Of a stretch of 5,119 nt of DNA, positions 4,611-5,119 are shown piece after piece (within the stretch, counting starts at the first letter, position 1; each line of letters starts with the position of its first letter). Source of the stretch: Desulfobacterales bacterium (lineage in GTDB: Bacteria > Desulfobacterota > Desulfobacteria > Desulfobacterales > JAUWMJ01); contig JAUWMJ010000270.1 in the NCBI GenBank assembly GCA_030613225.1, positions 1-5,119 on the forward strand, in the 5' to 3' direction. Both the position numbers and the translations under genes were made by a program. Under the pieces are notes generated by a model. That model searched no databases. It saw nothing but the letters and a program-made list of their open reading frames with translations, and was not told where the DNA came from.

Positions 4611-4651
4611 GTTCCAGTGGCCAAAGCCACTTGAGGAACCTTTATTTTTTT
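4611..4651 (+). terminator. Intrinsic terminator, plus strand
   Basis: GTTCC-AGTGGC (4611-4621) pairs with GCCACT-TGA-GGAAC (4626-4639) around a CAAA loop, with TGA as a bulge. AAAG/CTTT extends the base of the stem. The T-rich tail TTTATTTTTTTC follows (4641-4651). No plus-strand gene precedes it nearby, so it may end an unrecognised small RNA or readthrough transcription. Confidence 0.75.
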
Positions 4652-4692
4652 CTAACGTATCTGTTACTGCCCACAATACTATAATAATTTTT

Positions 4693-4869
4693 GCCGAATT
4701 AACTGTGATTTACCAAATTCCTATCATACTTTGTGCCAAATTAGCCATCATAAGATTTGGGATGTTTTATGATGTTTTGCCAAATTAAAATGGTCTTTTG
4801 GAGCATATAGATGACAGTTTTCCCATTCCCACACTGTGGTCATAAAATTAGTGAGCTTTGCTAAATTAA
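4693..4869 (+). repeat. Five degenerate GCCAAATTAA motifs
   Basis: GCCGAATTAA (4693-4702), ACCAAATTCC (4712-4721), GCCAAATTAG (4735-4744), GCCAAATTAA (4779-4788) and GCTAAATTAA (4860-4869) share orientation, and most follow a T-rich run. Start-to-start spacings are 19, 23, 44 and 81. They may be protein-binding iterons of a lost element, or the AT-rich background may exaggerate the pattern. Confidence 0.45.
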
Positions 4870-4978
4870 TTTTCCGGGAAAAGCCCTGTTTGTAGGCACG
4901 GTCCGACTCCAAGCGCCATTATTGAAAGTTAATCCGGCCGAAAAAAGAAGCTTCAGTGATTGAGACAAGGGGGGGAGG

Positions 4979-5014
4979 GGACACCTTACTTATCTTCTTC
5001 TTGTGTCCTTTTTT
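4979..5014 (+). other. Hairpin with T-run overlapping the partial PIN gene stop
   Basis: GGACAC (4979-4984) pairs with GTGTCC (5003-5008) around an 18-nt pyrimidine-rich loop, followed by six Ts (5009-5014). It has terminator shape in the plus direction but a long loop and no plus-strand gene before it. The T-run also supplies the TAA stop of the minus-strand PIN gene. It is preceded by a G7-A-G4 run (4969-4980). Confidence 0.35.
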
Positions 5015-5119
5015 AAGCAGTAATTATTGTCAGCTCGGGAAAATAGCTTGCATAATGTCGAGCATCATTTGTTACCAGTTGTTTTTGTTCCATTTGGAGA
5101 GCATAGGCGCCTATGATAA
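5013..5119 (-). CDS. PIN-domain (VapC-type) toxin, C-terminal part, runs off the right edge
   Basis: The last 34 residues read IIGAYALQMEQKQ, then LVTNDARHYASYFPELTII, then TA and a TAA stop. This is the closing part of a VapC PIN domain: the helix I-x-A-x-A that follows a metal-binding Asp, then LVTND with the fourth acidic residue, then the usual H-F/Y-x..x-P-x-L-x-I-I end. The acidic residues D1-D3 lie beyond the window. The sequence differs from the other PIN gene at 3425-3856, so it is not a recent duplicate. An antitoxin would be expected just upstream, to the right. Whether the gene is intact cannot be judged here. Its transcripts may end at the minus-strand terminator at 4554-4602. 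Confidence 0.78.
   Translation of the reverse strand, partial: IIGAYALQMEQKQLVTNDARHYASYFPELTIITA

Larger units (their letters stand above)
4388..5012. other. Gene-free stretch between the two toxin loci
   Basis: No gene is supported on either strand; a 69-codon plus-strand frame (4579-4788) runs through a terminator and is rejected. The stretch is AT-rich. It holds two opposed terminators (4554-4651), five degenerate GCCAAATTAA motifs (4693-4869), a direct repeat of ATACCACA (4385-4392 and 4450-4457), and a G-rich run with a hairpin next to the partial PIN gene. Confidence 0.6.

Noticed and set aside
4560..4639. CRISPR repeat or attC reading of the two stems
   Set aside because: No repeated unit with spacers, no integron core heptamers; both stems have adjacent T-runs that fit terminators.
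4579..4788. 69-codon plus-strand frame
   Set aside because: Starts inside one terminator stem and passes through the next; no ribosome binding site or family match.

Overview
The window looks like an accessory, mobile-element-scarred stretch of an AT-leaning bacterial chromosome. Decarboxylase sequence, gene density and the style of the decayed repeats suggest a mesophilic Gram-negative, possibly a sulfate-reducing Desulfobacterales-type organism, but this is a weak guess because no ribosomal or core marker gene is present.

Layout. (1) Positions 1-50 read as the last 50 bases of an integron-type attC recombination site cut by the window edge. (2) Positions 51-388 have no convincing gene; they hold a 20-bp perfect palindrome (144-163) and a promoter-like pair (332-360). 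(3) Positions 389-745 (+) hold a 3' remnant of an Ada/Ogt O6-alkylguanine-DNA alkyltransferase that keeps the PCHRV active-site motif but has lost most of the domain. Its frame runs into the start of the one large metabolic gene, a complete group II PLP-dependent amino-acid decarboxylase (702-2123, +). (4) Converging on it is the 3' end of a pseudopilin-like gene (2153-about 2420, -). Its 5' end is lost where a 534-bp gene-free, inverted-repeat-bounded, MITE-like element begins (2431-2964). That element carries a promoter, a good ribosome binding site and a 14-codon frame. (5) Positions 2965-3424 are gene-free but full of hairpins: a GC-rich cluster (3068-3203) and a long nested inverted repeat (3258-3342). 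(6) A complete two-gene toxin-antitoxin operon lies on the minus strand (4337 to 3425): an XRE-type antitoxin/regulator overlapping a PIN-domain ribonuclease toxin by 14 bp. Its promoter and a palindromic operator lie just upstream. (7) Positions 4388-5012 are gene-free and hold two oppositely oriented intrinsic terminators and five degenerate copies of a GCCAAATTAA motif. (8) At the right edge (5013-5119, -) is the C-terminus of a second PIN-domain (VapC-type) protein.

How it fits together. The decarboxylase probably makes a primary amine or diamine. Its substrate cannot be read from sequence, and it has no visible pathway partner here. The toxin-antitoxin operon should be autoregulated and post-segregational in style. 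An integron recombination site, toxin-antitoxin modules, a MITE-like element and several truncated genes together are typical of a genomic island. The most interesting points are the attC half-site with a checkable upstream prediction, the hybrid XRE antitoxin with a VapB-like tail, the 534-bp element with its mini-gene, and the nested inverted repeat at 3258-3342.
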